From positions 1 through 60,288 of the forward strand of contig JAHRFD010000030.1 of NCBI GenBank assembly GCA_020882975.1: 60,288 nucleotides of DNA. The letters are read 5' to 3'. The notes under the pieces are model-generated. The model worked only from the letters and a program-made list of their open reading frames with translations. It was not told where the DNA came from and ran no database searches. Of the stretch, positions 35,107-44,657 are shown piece by piece. The translations under genes were made by a program, and so were the position numbers. Origin of the DNA: Microcoleus sp. EPA2 (lineage in GTDB: Bacteria > Cyanobacteriota > Cyanobacteriia > Cyanobacteriales > Microcoleaceae). Every line of letters starts with the position of its first letter. Positions within the stretch are counted from its first letter, which is position 1.

Positions 35107-35784
35107 AAATTTTTGCCAATCAAAACAGTGGATTCAAGGCTGCATTAGCCTACATTCCAGTATCGCCGTAATTGGCTATTGACATTAACAAAAAATAAAA
35201 TATTACAGAACCACACAGTATTAAAAACATGATCTTTTCGCCTCAATATATGGTGACAAAATTTCCCTAGGGCTAGCCGCTGTTGGATCGCGCGATGCTG
35301 ATTTCAGGATGTTGCTTCAACAGCTTGTGATGTCTAACCTGCTTAGTTAGCTGATTTATTTCTCTGTCACCAATCAAGTGTTTATACCGATTGTGCAGAC
35401 TTGAGCCGCCATGTTCTCCAAGGTAATATACTTAATTTTGGCTATTTTGATAAAAAACAACCGTATTTTTACGTATTTGTCTTCATTATACATATCTGGA
35501 GCTAAACCGTCAAAAACTTAATATTTTTTAACAAATGAGGTGGCTGATGGGCTGATTCCTGTTTCCCAAGGAGCCAATCCCGATCGCAAATCCGGTGAAA
35601 GCTACCCACTTTAGGGTCGATCGCTAATTTCTCTCTCTCCTGGCCCCTCTCCTCCCCCCAGATGGGTTTTTGACGCGGATTGGCACAGGTTTCGCTGGGT
35701 CTAGATCCGATAAGCAAGCCGATCGAGCAATCCGAAAACTCGATCGGCTAAGGTATTCAATAGAGGGCGATCGCCCGCCATCCT
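35107..35784. other. Intergenic spacer, nothing recognised
   Basis: 678 bp of A/T-rich DNA. It contains a C-rich run around 35636-35660 and several HIP1-like cores near the right end. A 71-codon minus-strand frame (35502-35717) has no protein-like composition. No RNA or mobile element was recognised. Confidence 0.5.
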
Positions 35785-36780
35785 TTAAATGTGAAAGTGA
35801 TAAAAGATACTACCGTCGTCTTTAATTTCACAATGAGCATTAAAGACTTCCGCTTGTTCGTTCAAAAAACGCTGGGCGACATCCGGCGACAGTCGCGTCT
35901 CCATCGCAAATCGCACCAGAGTGATTTCCCCATTACCTTCTTTGATCAGTCGGTACAAAGCACTTTGGAGGCGATCGCTTTCTTCTCGTTGAAAAGCTGC
36001 TTTATACCTCCAATCCGCCACCGTGGGAATCAAACCACGACTGACTAAAATAGACAGCAGCAAGCCAAGTCCCAAAATCAAAGGCACTGTGGGATCGGAA
36101 GTTGGTGTCGCCACAATTTGTGGCGTTTGGGAAGGGGCCAAACTACTCACCATTTCTTTCTCCGACGCTTGCGTATCGGCCATTGCAAGCTGAGTTTTAT
36201 TGTAAAAGTCTTGCTGAACCTTGATTTGTTGCAACAGGCGAGCTCGCTCTCTTTCATATTGGTCGAGCTTTTGCTGAGCTTGTTTCAGTTCTTGAGTGAC
36301 TTGTGCCAAGCGTTGATTGAGGGATTGATTGACGGATTGCCACCGATATTGGTTAATCAGGCGGCTCTTTTCCACCATCCCCTTCATCAACATATCCGCT
36401 GTTTTGATGGCTTGCTGCTGATCGAGCGATCGATACCCAACAGCAATCTCTAGCGGTTGTTCCGGCTTAGAAATCTTGACGCTAGCATTTTCTCTCACCT
36501 GTTGAGGCGACAACTTCACGGCATCTGCCACTGCTTTGACAACATTATCTGCCAACAGAACATCCGGTGTCAGTTGTTCCCCTTGCTTGAGAATAGTCGT
36601 ACCGGTGCTGGAAAATTTGACTGGCGGACTATTAGAAGTGAGAGTGCCTTGAGCCATGAATCCGGGAGGCGGGGCTAGACGGTAGGCAAGGGCCCCTGAA
36701 ATGCCCATAATTACAGCAAAACTGCCTAAAGCAATCCATCTGTATCGATTAGCTGGTGATTTAAAACGTAAATTTGCCAT
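35785..36780 (-). CDS. Wzz-like chain-length/tyrosine-kinase-adaptor type membrane protein
   Basis: A 331-residue protein with two membrane segments (about 17-35 and 232-250). The periplasmic part between them has a long coiled coil (NQRLAQVTQELKQAQQKLDQ), the layout of Wzz/BcsG polysaccharide co-polymerases. After the second segment a cytoplasmic tail (~255-331) reads RLIKEGNGEITLVRFAMETR and LSPDVAQRFLNEQAEVFN, a winged-helix-like module. ATG 36780 is used; upstream TTG 36792 is less likely. No polysaccharide genes are nearby, so the role is open. Confidence 0.65.
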   Translation of the reverse strand: MANLRFKSPANRYRWIALGSFAVIMGISGALAYRLAPPPGFMAQGTLTSNSPPVKFSSTGTTILKQGEQLTPDVLLADNVVKAVADAVKLSPQQVRENASVKISKPEQPLEIAVGYRSLDQQQAIKTADMLMKGMVEKSRLINQYRWQSVNQSLNQRLAQVTQELKQAQQKLDQYERERARLLQQIKVQQDFYNKTQLAMADTQASEKEMVSSLAPSQTPQIVATPTSDPTVPLILGLGLLLSILVSRGLIPTVADWRYKAAFQREESDRLQSALYRLIKEGNGEITLVRFAMETRLSPDVAQRFLNEQAEVFNAHCEIKDDGSIFYHFHI

Positions 36781-37310
36781 TTTGATAGTCAAGTCATAAC
36801 ATTCGCTTGCCGCAGCTACTGGTAAACCAAATAGCGATCGTCTCTTTCTTGTGAGTTAAATTGACTGCTGAAAAAGCTCTCAGCTTGTAGCGAAAAGCTC
36901 TGAGCTTTTCAGATTTGTCAATATCCAGGAGCAGAAACAGCCGATCGCGCTTGTATTTTATCAGAGCCATAACCTCAGCTTTTGTCCTTAAGAATAAATC
37001 TGTTACCAGGATTTGGGAAGTCTATGGACTGCCAACTGGTACTTTTGACCGATCGCCTCGCAGTGTTTGTTGACATTTAAAACTGTCAGCTTTTCACCGC
37101 TTGGCGGTCATCCAATTATCTGACATCTTGGCTGGAAGCGGACGCAGTTCCACCAGGAAAAAATCTTAAATACTCTGTCCAAAAAGTTATCGAACAAAGA
37201 TTATACCACTTACCTATGAGTTTGCTAGAAATTTAAAAAATTGTGGAGCCGATCGATCTGACCAACTCCACATCATCATGTTGATTAGCAATGGACACAG
37301 GAGCAACATC
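36781..37310. other. Intergenic spacer with one palindrome
   Basis: 530 bp without a recognised gene. The main structure is GAAAAGCTC-T-GAGCTTTTC at 36892-36910. It lies near related words AAAAAGCTCTCAGCTTG at 36870-36886. Confidence 0.55.
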
Positions 37311-38225
37311 TCAGATGCCGATGGGTAAAATCAAGCCTTCCCGCGCCATTACCGCCTTGGGGAAAGCCACTTGCACTTCCAGAGCAATGCGATCGAGAAA
37401 ATCGTCAGTATGAGCCGGATCATGGTGGAAAATCACCACACGCTTCACCCTAGCCTCCTTACCCATTCTCACCGCTTCCTGCCAAGTCGAGTGTCCCCAG
37501 CCTATCTTAGGAGACTTGGGGTTGTGATATTCCTCGTCCGTGTACATCGCGTCATAAATCAGCACATCAGCATCAAGGGCGAGATTATAAATATTTTCAT
37601 CCAGTCGATCGGGAAAATGCTCGGTATCCGAACAATAAACCACGGATCTTCCCTGCCAAGTCACCCGATATCCCATAGCAGTATTGGGGTGATTCAGAGA
37701 ACCAGTCCGAATCTCAATATCATCCAGCATCATAGTCTGGTTGTGAAACAGTTCGTTGAAATTCAAGTCTGCCTGCAAACCCATCAGTGGCACCGGGGAA
37801 TTGGAGTGTAGCACCCGTTCCACAAAGTGCCTTTTCAGGCAATCTCCATCCGGTGGAGTCGCCCCGTAAATATCAAATCTATTCCCACGGATAAAAGCGG
37901 GAGCAAACAGAGGAAACCCTTGGATGTGATCCCAATGATAGTGAGTAAAAAACATATAAGCTTGGACCGGCATTTCTTGCAGCAACTGGTCTCCCAGCAT
38001 CCGCAAACCAGTACCGCCGTCAAAAATCAGGCGTTTTCCACCCACGCGCATTTCCAAACAAGAAGTATTACCGCCATAGCGAACAGTTTCTACTCCCGGT
38101 GTCGGAACACTGCCCCGCACACCCCAGAACTGCACTACAAAATCATCTATACCTTCCATTGCTTCAGACTGTTGAGGGCAATCATCAAAGGGAGTTGCCG
38201 CTACAGAGGACAAGCTGATTTCCAT
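37311..38225 (-). CDS. MBL-fold metallo-hydrolase
   Basis: A 304-residue metallo-beta-lactamase fold protein. The zinc motif HYHWDH spans residues 95-100. Further ligands are seen in SLNHPNTAMGY, CSDTEH and FHHDPAHTDDFLD. The N-terminus FWGVRGSVPTPG places it with the RNase Z/phosphodiesterase-like subgroup, often fused to cyclic-nucleotide or PP2C domains. The substrate is unknown. It starts one base after the aroC stop region and is likely cotranscribed with it. Confidence 0.88.
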   Translation of the reverse strand: MEISLSSVAATPFDDCPQQSEAMEGIDDFVVQFWGVRGSVPTPGVETVRYGGNTSCLEMRVGGKRLIFDGGTGLRMLGDQLLQEMPVQAYMFFTHYHWDHIQGFPLFAPAFIRGNRFDIYGATPPDGDCLKRHFVERVLHSNSPVPLMGLQADLNFNELFHNQTMMLDDIEIRTGSLNHPNTAMGYRVTWQGRSVVYCSDTEHFPDRLDENIYNLALDADVLIYDAMYTDEEYHNPKSPKIGWGHSTWQEAVRMGKEARVKRVVIFHHDPAHTDDFLDRIALEVQVAFPKAVMAREGLILPIGI

Positions 38226-38226
38226 T

Positions 38227-39327
38227 TTAAAATTCAGACTTTAAGGTTTCACATTGTCCGTGATGGCGCAGGAGATGGTCGCACAACACTAAAGCTACCA
38301 TCGCTTCCACCATTGGCACTGCTCTTGGCAAAACGCAAGGGTCGTGCCGTCCTTTTGCAGCCAGCAGCGTTTCTTCTCCCTCGCGGGTTACTGTACGTTG
38401 CTGCTGACGAATGGTCGCAGTGGGCTTGAAGGCTGCCCGCAGAATTATATTTTCGCCGTTAGCAATTCCACCCTGAATTCCACCAGAACGGTTTGTTACT
38501 GTACGAATCACACCCTGTTCATCAGTATAGTATTCATCATTGTGTTGGCTGCCTGTCAGGAGAGTTCCTGCGAAGCCCGATCCAATTTCAAACCCTTTGC
38601 TAGCTGGTAACGACATGATAGCTTTTGCCAAGTCAGCTTCTAGTTTGTCGAATACCGGCATTCCCAGACCTTTGGGTACGTTGCGGGCGACACATTCAAC
38701 CACACCCCCGATGGAATCACCACTATCGCGAACTTTTTCAATAAGTTCAATCATTCTTTCGGCACATTCAGCATCTGGACACCGAACTATGTTGCTTTCT
38801 ACTTGTTCTAAGGTGACAGTATCCGGGTCTGTAACACCTTCTAAGTCTTTGATGCGTTTGACATAGCCGACTATTTCGACTCCGGCTACTTGTTTGAGAA
38901 TTTTTTTGGCGATCGCCCCTGCTGCTACTCTACCAATAGTTTCCCTTGCCGAACTGCGACCACCGCCTTGCCAGTTACGAATTCCGTATTTAGCATCGTA
39001 GGTGGCATCAGCGTGGGAAGGGCGATAGGTAGTCGCCATTTCGCCATAGTCTTGGGGACGAGTGTCTTGATTGCGGACTAAAATGGCGATCGGCGTTCCC
39101 AGAGTTTTACCTTCAAACACCCCGGACAGGATCTCGCAACTATCAGCCTCTTTACGGGGAGTCGTAATTTTGCTTTGGCCCGGACGGCGGCGATCGAGTT
39201 CCGCTTGAATTTCCGATGCGTCAATGGACAGGAGTGGGGGGCAACCGTCAATTACCACTCCCACCCCACCGCCATGAGATTCGCCAAAGGTCGAAATCCG
39301 AAACAAATGCCCAAATATGTTGCCCAT
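38227..39327 (-). CDS. aroC: Chorismate synthase
   Basis: A 366-residue enzyme that converts EPSP to chorismate, the last step of the shikimate pathway, with reduced FMN. Family signatures are [14 protein letters not shown] at the N-terminus, [18 protein letters not shown] near residue 127, and [14 protein letters not shown] near residue 280. The length is normal. It precedes the MBL gene on the same strand. Confidence 0.97.
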   Translation of the reverse strand: MGNIFGHLFRISTFGESHGGGVGVVIDGCPPLLSIDASEIQAELDRRRPGQSKITTPRKEADSCEILSGVFEGKTLGTPIAILVRNQDTRPQDYGEMATTYRPSHADATYDAKYGIRNWQGGGRSSARETIGRVAAGAIAKKILKQVAGVEIVGYVKRIKDLEGVTDPDTVTLEQVESNIVRCPDAECAERMIELIEKVRDSGDSIGGVVECVARNVPKGLGMPVFDKLEADLAKAIMSLPASKGFEIGSGFAGTLLTGSQHNDEYYTDEQGVIRTVTNRSGGIQGGIANGENIILRAAFKPTATIRQQQRTVTREGEETLLAAKGRHDPCVLPRAVPMVEAMVALVLCDHLLRHHGQCETLKSEF

Positions 39328-39441
39328 GATGCTTTAGCTTGAAACCTAATAATTTTTAACTTAAATCGAATATAGATTTACTGTATTTCTGAAAAATATA
39401 CCATTGACGAGTATGCCACAGGCGATCGCCCCACAGAATCA

Positions 39442-39475
39442 CTCCCTTCCCGGTAGAAGAATATCTACCAGGGAG
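39442..39475. terminator. Hairpin between psbN and aroC
   Basis: CTCCCT ... GGTAGA, loop, TCTACC, AGGGAG form a two-part stem. It lies downstream of psbN and upstream of aroC on the minus strand. There is no T-run, so it is a possible terminator or processing site. Confidence 0.5.
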
Positions 39476-39527
39476 AGGGGGATGGGGCATAAAAGCATTA
39501 ATCTGACTGATGACTACTGACTAATGA

Positions 39528-39659
39528 CTAATCTTCGTGTTCTTCAAAAGGATCTCTCAATTCCTTAGCGGGAGGGCCAAAGGCGGTGTATATCGAAAAG
39601 CCGGTGATTGCCACCAGACACACGCCCAGGGAAATGCCTAGAACTGCTGCAGGTTCCAT
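39528..39659 (-). CDS. psbN: Photosystem II assembly protein PsbN
   Basis: A 43-residue single-span membrane protein starting [20 protein letters not shown], followed by the diagnostic [20 protein letters not shown] end. PsbN is needed for early photosystem II assembly and repair. It lies on the strand opposite psbH, the arrangement usual in cyanobacteria and plastids. Confidence 0.95.
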   Translation of the reverse strand: MEPAAVLGISLGVCLVAITGFSIYTAFGPPAKELRDPFEEHED

Positions 39660-39989
39660 AGTTTTGATCGATTATGAGTGCTCCTCCTCATAATATTACA
39701 AAAAATAACATTTTGTGTAATATTATATTGATTTGAGACGCCATAGGATATGGAGGCGACACAGGGGTAAAAACCTGGTGGGGAGAAGCAGTGTCTGCAA
39801 GCTCAATTGTATTTTTTACTTAGGTTGTGGCAAACACGTCAAATCCTCTCTAGTAAAGCATTTTTCTCATCTTTTGCCACAGACTGACTATCCCCCAATT
39901 CCGATCGCCGACTCGATCCCGAAATTGCGATCGTCATTAGCGGTGGAAATATGTCAAACTTTTCTGTAGAGATTCATTGCAGGTGACTT
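39660..39989. other. psbN/psbH divergent promoter region
   Basis: 330 bp between the two photosystem genes. Besides the inverted repeat at 39690-39726 there is no reading frame of interest; both promoters must lie here. Confidence 0.55.
39690..39726. promoter_or_regulatory. 11-bp inverted repeat in the psbN/psbH spacer
   Basis: ATAATATTACA (39690-39700) and TGTAATATTAT (39716-39726) are perfect inverted arms 15 bp apart. They start 31 bp upstream of the psbN ATG. This could be an operator or an RNA hairpin in the psbN leader. Confidence 0.6.
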
Positions 39990-40193
39990 ATGGCACAACG
40001 GACTTGGTTAGGAGATATACTCAAACCCCTTAACTCTGAATACGGCAAGGTAGCCCCCGGTTGGGGAACTACTCTATTGATGAGTACGTTTATTGGACTG
40101 TTTTTTGTGTTCTTGTTGATTATTTTGCAAATCTACAACTCTTCTCTCATTCTAGAGAATGTAGATGTAGATTGGTCGAGTCTTGGCCGCTAA
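39990..40193 (+). CDS. psbH: Photosystem II protein PsbH
   Basis: A 67-residue subunit of the photosystem II core beginning [20 protein letters not shown], with one membrane span ([18 protein letters not shown]) and the terminal NVDVDWSSL. It stabilises the reaction centre and plastoquinone binding. It is divergent from psbN. Confidence 0.97.
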   Translation: MAQRTWLGDILKPLNSEYGKVAPGWGTTLLMSTFIGLFFVFLLIILQIYNSSLILENVDVDWSSLGR

Positions 40194-40351
40194 AAATTGA
40201 GCCCGCAAAAGTCAGGCTACGAGTAAAAGCTGAGGGTAGAGGAGAAAGGATAAAAATTAATTTTTCCCATTTTTCCTTTTTTCCTTGCCCTTTTCGATTA
40301 CTTTCTCCCTAAATAAATGGTAACTAATTAAATCGATCGCAGGAGCAACAA

Positions 40352-40612
40352 ATGAATATTTTTGGCATTGGTTTGCCGGAAATGGCAGTAATTTTTACGA
40401 TCGCCCTATTGGTATTTGGTCCGAAAAAATTGCCCGAAATTGGTCGCAGTATCGGCAAGGCACTTCGCGGATTTCAGGATGCCTCGCGGGATTTTGAGTC
40501 CGAGTTCAACCGGGAAGCCAAGCAATTAGAAGAAGCCGTCGCCAGTAGCAGCAAACCAGAAACAGAAAAACTCGCGGCCGCTAATCCCAAGGAAGATAGC
40601 ACAAACAGTTAG
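40352..40612 (+). CDS. tatA: Twin-arginine translocase subunit TatA/E
   Basis: An 86-residue protein with an N-terminal membrane helix (GIGLPEMAVIFTIALLVFG), the hinge FGPKKLPEIGRSIGKAL, and an amphipathic helix with a charged tail. It forms the pore component for folded-protein export. AGGAG lies 6 nt before the ATG. Its stop TAG is immediately followed by the pth start, so the two are one transcript. Confidence 0.95.
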   Translation: MNIFGIGLPEMAVIFTIALLVFGPKKLPEIGRSIGKALRGFQDASRDFESEFNREAKQLEEAVASSSKPETEKLAAANPKEDSTNS

Positions 40613-41275
40613 ATGAATAAGACTCAGAAGTCAGAAACACCAGCCGAGTTAGTGATTCCGCAGTTAATAGTTGGCCTAGGAAATCCCGAACCTAAATACG
40701 ATCGCACCCGACACAACATCGGCTTCAATGCTGTCGATGCCTTGGCACAATCTTGGCAAATTTCTTTGTCGGAAAATCGTAAATTTCAAGGCATCTTTGG
40801 TGAAGGAAATCGGCCGCGAGGACAAAAAATTCGCTTGCTGAAACCGCTGACCTATATGAATCTTTCCGGTCAATCAATTCGTGCGGTGGCGGATTGGTAC
40901 AAAATACCTGCCGAATCGGTGTTAGTAGTATACGACGATATGGATTTGCCGATCGGGAAAATCAGAATGCGACTTTCCGGTTCCGCAGGCGGGCATAATG
41001 GAATGAAATCAGCGATCGCTCATTTGGGTACAGACAAGTTTCCCCGCTTACGCATCGGCATTGGTAAACCTCAAAACGAAGTTTCTCAGAAGGAGAAAGA
41101 TACCATTTCCTTCGTTTTAGGAAAATTTTCCTCAGAGGAAACCCAGTTATTAGAAAATGTGCTTAAACTGGTTAGAGAAGCTGTGGAACTTAGCCTCCAT
41201 CAGGGAGTGGAAAAGTCCATGAGCCTTTACAATAGTCGCACGATCGCAGCAATAAATGCGGAAACAAAAAGGTGA
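40613..41275 (+). CDS. pth: Peptidyl-tRNA hydrolase
   Basis: A 220-residue enzyme that releases tRNA from stalled peptidyl-tRNA. Asn24 in GLGNPEPKYDRTRHN and catalytic His34 are present. LLKPLTYMNLSGQS and VVYDDMDLPIGKIRMR follow, then GSAGGHNGMKS. It starts right after tatA and overlaps the DUF3146 gene by 4 bp (GTGA), forming a three-gene operon. Confidence 0.97.
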   Translation: MNKTQKSETPAELVIPQLIVGLGNPEPKYDRTRHNIGFNAVDALAQSWQISLSENRKFQGIFGEGNRPRGQKIRLLKPLTYMNLSGQSIRAVADWYKIPAESVLVVYDDMDLPIGKIRMRLSGSAGGHNGMKSAIAHLGTDKFPRLRIGIGKPQNEVSQKEKDTISFVLGKFSSEETQLLENVLKLVREAVELSLHQGVEKSMSLYNSRTIAAINAETKR

Positions 41276-41538
41276 GTTCGAGACGTTTACCTGAAACTAC
41301 TGCATATGTCCGGGTTACTGGTCAATCTTGGCAAAAAGGCACGATTGAAGGTGAAGTAAGTGCCGGCAGTTTCGAGTGGCAGTTTCAGTGGCGTTTCAGG
41401 GAAGAAAAAACACTGATACTTGAGCCTTCTCAAGGTAGGGCTTTGATTCAAGAACCCCTACATCGTTTTCTAGAAAAGTGGGATTATCAATTAGAACCGG
41501 GTGGGGATTATTCGTTTACGGTTCGGGCTGAGTTTTAA
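41272..41538 (+). CDS. DUF3146 family protein (GTG start)
   Basis: An 88-residue cyanobacterial protein. VRVTGQSWQKGTIEGEVSAG, FEWQFQWRFR and LEPGGDYSFTVRAEF match DUF3146. It is predicted to be a small beta-rich protein; the function is unknown. GTG 41272 overlaps the pth stop, so translation is coupled. Confidence 0.88.
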   Translation: MSSRRLPETTAYVRVTGQSWQKGTIEGEVSAGSFEWQFQWRFREEKTLILEPSQGRALIQEPLHRFLEKWDYQLEPGGDYSFTVRAEF

Positions 41539-41569
41539 TAGTCAGAAAGCGGATTTTTTACGCAATACT

Positions 41570-41702
41570 TCGTTACCATACCCTAAGAGTCTCAAAAACC
41601 CGGTTTCTTTGGCGTTGATGCTACGAACTAAAAAACTGGTTTTTTTCGATATTTATGATTTTCAACAACTATTATCGTAAAAAACCAGGTTTCTGGCCCC
41701 TG
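41570..41702. repeat. CCCGGTTTCT-type repeat cluster
   Basis: Copies of AAAACCCGGTTTCTTTGG and AAAACCAGGTTTCTGGCCCC, with the inverted AAAACTGGTTTTTTTCG and the phrase ACGCAATACTTCGTTACC, repeat the motif seen at 21462-21530. It fills the gap between the DUF3146 gene and the lipoprotein gene. Confidence 0.7.
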
Positions 41703-41718
41703 ATGAAATGCGGGATAG

Positions 41719-42030
41719 TCAATTTGTTTGTGTTGATTTCAGCAATTCTTGAATTAAAGCAGGCGGCGTTGCTTCTCGGTAAGCGCCGCAATAATACATC
41801 GTCAAAACGGCTTTGTAAGCCCAGTGATTTGATGGCACATCGGTAAAAGGATTTGGCAGAGTTTCCGCGCGATTGATCACGCAAGCATTGAGGATTTGTT
41901 CGCGGGTTGGCTGGACTTGAACTAAAGAGTTATTTTGCTTTGTTTGTGCAGGATTTTGTGCTTGTGCGGGAGATGAACAACAGGCACTAATTAGCAGTAT
42001 AAATGCGGCAACGATTCTGATTTTAAGCAT
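41719..42030 (-). CDS. Putative lipoprotein with SLH-like segment
   Basis: A 103-residue protein. The N-terminus (MLKIRIVAAFILLISAC) is a lipoprotein signal with lipobox ISAC, followed by an Ala/Gln/Asn linker. The C-terminal part contains NPFTDVPSNHWAYKAVLTMY, which resembles the start of an S-layer homology domain. It may be anchored outside the cytoplasmic membrane. ATG 42030 is preferred over 42069. Confidence 0.65.
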   Translation of the reverse strand: MLKIRIVAAFILLISACCSSPAQAQNPAQTKQNNSLVQVQPTREQILNACVINRAETLPNPFTDVPSNHWAYKAVLTMYYCGAYREATPPALIQELLKSTQTN

Positions 42031-42086
42031 CTCATTACTTTTTGTGCGACAATATATCGTAACTTCCACTGCATTTCCTGAAAACT

Positions 42087-42840
42087 ATGCCGAGTCCTAT
42101 TCTCCGCAATCGTTATCAAATTATCAAAGACTTGGGACAAGGCGGTTTTGGCGACACATACCTAGCCAAAGATTTAGACTTACCCGGACATCCCCACTGC
42201 GTTGTCAAACATCTTCAGCCGAAAGACCCCAATCCTGCCATTTTACCAATTGCTAAACGCTTATTCGACTTTTTATGGGAAAATATGAGGTGACTCAGGC
42301 TCAATGGCTTGCTGTGGCAGGTTTACCAAAAGTCAAGATTGACCTCAAGGGTAATCCTTCTAATTTTAAAGGTGATGATTTGCCTGTTGAGCAAGTAAAT
42401 TGGCATGATGCTAGAGAATTTTGTGCGAGGTTATCTCAACTAACTAAACGCAATTATAGATTGCCTAGTGAGGCCGAATGGGAATATGCTTGTCGTGCAG
42501 GAACGACGACACCTTTTTATTTTGGAGATACTATTACTGCGGATTTAGCTAATTATGACGGCAATTCTCGCTACGGTTCTGCACCGAAGGGAACATATCG
42601 TAAAAAAACAACTGCTGTGGGTAGTTTTCCGCCGAATAGCTTTGGACTCTACGATATGCACGGGAATGTCTGGGAATGGTGTCAAGATGTTTGGCACGGT
42701 AATTATAACGGTGCGCCGACTGATGGTAGTGCTTGGGAAAGTGGTGGAAATAGTCAAAGCCGGCTCTTGCGCGGTGGTTCGTGGCTCTACTATTCGTGGT
42801 ACTGTTTTTACTTCCCGTTGTGCTAGAAGCACCCGTTCAG
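42087..42840 (+). pseudogene. Remnant of a Ser/Thr kinase-FGE (SUMF1) fusion gene
   Basis: The first 62 codons are the kinase N-lobe (LRNRYQIIKDLGQGGFGDTY with the glycine loop, then HCVVKHLQPKD with the VVK lysine). After KRLFD the sequence jumps to a formylglycine-generating-enzyme-like domain in another frame ([10 protein letters not shown] from 42275, [37 protein letters not shown]). Most of the kinase and the linker are missing. At the 3' end the FGE frame ends early in FYFPLC; another frame reads on for a few residues. This looks like deletion plus frameshift. Confidence 0.75.
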
Positions 42841-43062
42841 ATTAGCCATTATTTTCCCGAACAAAGACTATTACTTCAAGTCATCAATGACCCGGAAATC
42901 CCTAACTATGTTCATCTGGTTGTCTCAATCATCTTAACAGACCTCGCTCCTGATGAAGCAATGGATAGAGAAGATGAATTGCGTAAAAATTGGTCTAGGG
43001 GATTATCCCATGAAATTCGGGAGCATTTTTATACAATTTTGGAATATAGTGATGAGTTTTGA
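42781..43062 (+). pseudogene. 5'-truncated partner protein of the HEPN gene
   Basis: A frame encodes QISHYFPEQRLLLQVINDPE and ILTDLAPDEAMDREDELRKN, a pattern usual for proteins encoded directly before HEPN-domain genes. The first part of the frame (42781-~42825) overlaps the end of the FGE remnant and has no protein-like sequence. The true N-terminus is therefore lost at a deletion junction. Its end overlaps the HEPN start by 11 bp, as in intact pairs. Confidence 0.55.
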
Positions 43063-43429
43063 TTGGTCGCAATACCTAAATTTAGCAAAAGAACTTGCTG
43101 GTCAAGCAACTATTCCTGCTGAACAGGAGGCGCGATTGAGGGATGCTATCAGTCGTTCCTATTATGCTGCTTTTATCTTAGCGCGGAACTATTTGCGAGA
43201 TAAACAAGGTCATTCCCTGCCAAAAACTAGCGATATTCACCGCTATGTTTGGCAATAATTTGATATTAATCCTGACTCAAGATATCAATTAATCGCCGAT
43301 AATTTAGCAGTGTTGCGCCGATATCGAAATCAAGCAGACTATGACGATAATTTTCCCTTATTATCTGCGATTGCTAGTATTGCTATCAAGCGTTGTCAAG
43401 AAATAATTTCTAACTTAAGTAGTCTCTAA
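43052..43429 (+). pseudogene. HEPN-domain gene broken by an in-frame stop
   Basis: The frame MSFDWSQYLNLAKELAGQ and RLRDAISRSYYAAFILARNY is a HEPN domain (cyanobacterial type). A TAA at 43256-43258 (codon 69) interrupts it. Reading continues in the same frame (DINPDSRYQLIADNLAVLRR, then YRNQADYDDNFPL) to TAA 43427-43429. One substitution would restore a 125-residue protein. The C-terminal YRNQADYD is the conserved part of the HEPN active region. Confidence 0.8.
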
Positions 43430-43498
43430 ATATCAATATATTCCACAAACTATTTTGCCAATCTGCGATCGATACACTCATCCAATATCAACTTCATT

Positions 43499-43720
43499 TT
43501 ATGCCACCATCTCAATCAATTGTTTTCTAATAACTTCCAAGAGAACAATTACTTGCTCCCTAGTTACAGTGGGAAATCCCTCTAAAAAATCATCAATTGA
43601 CTCTCCGGCTTTTAAATAATAATCAAAAAGTGTTTGGACAGGAACCCTAGTGCCAATAAAAACAGGTATTCCCCCCATGATTTCACCAGAAATGCTAATT
43701 ATCTGAAAATTCTGAGACAT
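43499..43720 (-). CDS. DUF433 antitoxin-like protein, toxin missing
   Basis: A 73-residue DUF433 protein: GEIMGGIPVFIGTRVPVQTL, DYYLKAGESIDDFLEGFPTV and REQVIVLLEVIRKQ. It is usually paired with a DUF5615 toxin overlapping its 3' end, as at 17858-18536. Here the following 70 bp on the minus strand hold no toxin and then meet the HEPN pseudogene. ATG 43720 is chosen; the frame upstream is repeat-derived. Confidence 0.8.
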   Translation of the reverse strand: MSQNFQIISISGEIMGGIPVFIGTRVPVQTLFDYYLKAGESIDDFLEGFPTVTREQVIVLLEVIRKQLIEMVA

Positions 43721-43738
43721 AAGCCTAAGTAGTTGTAG

Positions 43739-43796
43739 GGTGTGTCGCCTGCGATAAATTCCTAACTCAATCCCAACAATCTGATAGCGACGCACC
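43739..43796. repeat. GGTGCGTCGC-type inverted repeat
   Basis: GGTGTGTCGC (43739-43748) and GCGACGCACC (43787-43796) are inverted arms with one mismatch. A perfect version is at 57751-57788. Confidence 0.65.
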
Positions 43797-43807
43797 TGAT
43801 GGATATC

Positions 43808-44635
43808 TTACAAACCTTTGGACTGTTCAGAAATTTTTCGCATTCCTAAAACCAATGTACCTAAAAACAATAGCCCGATCGCACCAGCTAGCGGATTGCC
43901 GTTAACTCCCGTCACCCAATCCGGTACAGAACCCGAATATATAATTAATTTCCCGACATTAATCATATAATATCCCCAAACTAAACCTGCATGAAAGCCG
44001 ATCGGCAAACCGAGTCGATTTTGGCGCGATCGCTTTCCCCCAACCAATATCAAACCCAACAGCAACAACCCCGGAAACTGCGGCCAACTCCGCAGCATGG
44101 GAACCACAGGTTTGATAAAATGGGATAGGGCAAATAAAATGCTATTCGCCCACAAAGATACTCGATCGCTGTAATCCCGTTGCAACTCCTCCAGCAACCA
44201 ACCACGGAATACCAACTCCTCTGCAAAACCCACTCCTAAAGCACTTAATAGCCCTTCTGCAATGATTCTGGGCAAATTATCTGATTTTTGCCATGAGACA
44301 AAGCCGAGCAGTCCTTGCACCCCAAATAAGCTGAAAGTGAGCAAAAGCCCGATCGCCAATCCGATTAAAAACTCGAAACCATTCTGTCTAGTATTGATCA
44401 AACCATAGCTTTTGAGCACTTGGCTGTTTCCGTAAACTTTTTTTCCCCAGAGTCGCACCAAGAACAGAAACTCACTAAACAACAGCGCCATAGTTAGAAT
44501 AGTGGCGAGGTTGCTGTCTTTAACTAATAAGTAAATGGGTGCTGCTAGGGGCAACCAGATGGATAATAAAGCTAACAGAAAAATCAGGATTCGCCCCAAG
44601 AATGGATAACTGGCTATTTTAATTAATTTAGTCAT
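43808..44635 (-). CDS. CPBP family intramembrane glutamic endopeptidase
   Basis: A 275-residue membrane protein with about eight spans. The CPBP/Abi motifs are present: Glu139-Glu140 and Arg144 in GFAEELVFRGWLL, then ALSHF (His near 171) and GFHAGLVWGYY (His near 219). Relatives process CAAX proteins or act in bacteriocin immunity. The cyanobacterial substrate is unknown. It is monocistronic and preceded by duplicated repeats. Confidence 0.92.
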   Translation of the reverse strand: MTKLIKIASYPFLGRILIFLLALLSIWLPLAAPIYLLVKDSNLATILTMALLFSEFLFLVRLWGKKVYGNSQVLKSYGLINTRQNGFEFLIGLAIGLLLTFSLFGVQGLLGFVSWQKSDNLPRIIAEGLLSALGVGFAEELVFRGWLLEELQRDYSDRVSLWANSILFALSHFIKPVVPMLRSWPQFPGLLLLGLILVGGKRSRQNRLGLPIGFHAGLVWGYYMINVGKLIIYSGSVPDWVTGVNGNPLAGAIGLLFLGTLVLGMRKISEQSKGL

Positions 44636-44657
44636 TAACCCTCAAATAACACGCGAT

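Noticed and set aside
35502..35717. A 71-codon minus-strand frame in the 35.1-35.8 kb spacer
   Set aside because: Low-complexity composition, no family pattern and no ribosome-binding site.
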